64,000 nt of DNA from an alpha proteobacterium SCGC AAA536-K22 (lineage in GTDB: Bacteria; Pseudomonadota; Alphaproteobacteria; Puniceispirillales; Marisalimonadaceae). Position numbers and translations under genes: made by a program. Shown here piece by piece: positions 63,555 through 64,000 of the stretch; the stretch's first letter is position 1; each line of letters opens with the position of its first letter. Below the pieces are notes generated by a model. That model was not told where the DNA came from. It searched no databases and was given only the letters and a program-made list of their open reading frames with translations. Location: contig ATWQ01000001.1 in the NCBI GenBank assembly GCA_000421325.1, forward strand, positions 146,011 through 210,010. The letters are read 5' to 3'.

Positions 63555-64000
63555 ATGCAAGACTGGGATACACGCATAAAAAATCTTAAAACAGATATAC
63601 AAGTAGCACGTGAAAAATATGTGGTTCCTTTTTTAAATGCAAAGTCTAAAACACCTCCAGCACCAAAAGAAGTTACTCAAACGCTTAATCCTGCAATAAG
63701 TGCTATGGCTAGTAACCAGGAAGCTGTGGGAGAAAAAATTTATGAAAACAAAGATCCTGTTTCATCATTAGACCTAATAGATAAAACCAATAATGCAGAG
63801 CAAAGCCAAAATGTCGGCATAACTGAAGAAATTACAAACAAAATTGATAATGCTTTAGAAAAATCTCCGACTATAGATGTTAATGAGGCGGTTGCATCAG
63901 CAGAAGCACCAACAGTCGACGTTAATGAAGCAGTTGCATCAGCAGAAGCACCAACAGTAGATGTTAATGAAGCAGTTGCATCAGCAGAAGCACCAACAGT
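63555..64000 (+). CDS. unknown repeat-containing protein, truncated by window edge
   Basis: hand translation MQDWDTRIKNLKTDIQVAREKYVVPFLNAKSKTPPAPKEV...; open to the window end. Confidence 0.8.
   Translation, partial: MQDWDTRIKNLKTDIQVAREKYVVPFLNAKSKTPPAPKEVTQTLNPAISAMASNQEAVGEKIYENKDPVSSLDLIDKTNNAEQSQNVGITEEITNKIDNALEKSPTIDVNEAVASAEAPTVDVNEAVASAEAPTVDVNEAVASAEAPT
63876..64000 (+). repeat. 42-bp in-frame tandem repeat (DVNEAVASAEAPTV), at least 3 copies
   Basis: copies at 63876-63917, 63918-63959 and 63960-64000 (incomplete). Confidence 0.95.

Noticed and set aside
63876-64000. CRISPR-like repeats at the right edge
   Set aside because: Repeats are contiguous with no spacers, in frame and protein-coding (14-aa unit).
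1-64000. tRNA/rRNA genes, prophage, transposase or toxin-antitoxin loci
   Set aside because: No tRNA-like cloverleaf, rRNA, integrase, transposase or TA motifs were recognised by eye; a tRNAscan/IS search would be needed to be certain.

Overview
The window is a low-GC, tightly packed bacterial chromosome segment. Gene content and order look alphaproteobacterial, probably a streamlined marine lineage; that placement is inferred from composition and synteny, not computed. The left ~31 kb is mostly housekeeping: fabD-fabG-acpP-fabF-mltG-gmk; rsmA-pdxA-surA-lptG-lptF; pepA-ndk; purM; DUF2066-PerM-hda-like; rnd; eipB-like; rpmG-rnr-topA-plsY-pyrC-pyrB-ruvX; gatCAB. From ~31 kb on it is more accessory: EamA exporter, aldo/keto reductase, ketopantoate-reductase-like, aspartate dehydrogenase-like, gamma-glutamyltransferase, TctCBA transporter, cupin, a DUF1127 gene, MFS, SDR, thiM-thiE with a TPP riboswitch, a cyclase-alpha/beta hydrolase fusion, acyl-CoA metabolism genes, a signalling operon, PhyH-RraA, glucokinase, sugar dehydrogenase, GST and a methyltransferase. 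The two most interesting items are: (1) downstream of the DUF1127 gene, on the minus strand, two predicted hairpins present CCUCCUCCC and CCUCCCCC (anti-Shine-Dalgarno-like) loops and are followed by a strong terminator, matching the layout of the CcsR/'cuckoo' sRNAs; (2) a compact operon at 49.4-57.8 kb encoding an MBL-fold hydrolase, a stand-alone cyclic-nucleotide-binding domain, a 1953-aa histidine kinase with about 11 PAS-like repeats and two receiver domains, a single-domain receiver, and a receiver-class III cyclase whose usual transition-state Arg position is Asn. Two real small genes missing from the ORF track were found (rpmG, and a 42-aa aa3-type oxidase subunit IV-like peptide). 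An open ORF with 42-bp in-frame tandem repeats runs off the right edge.
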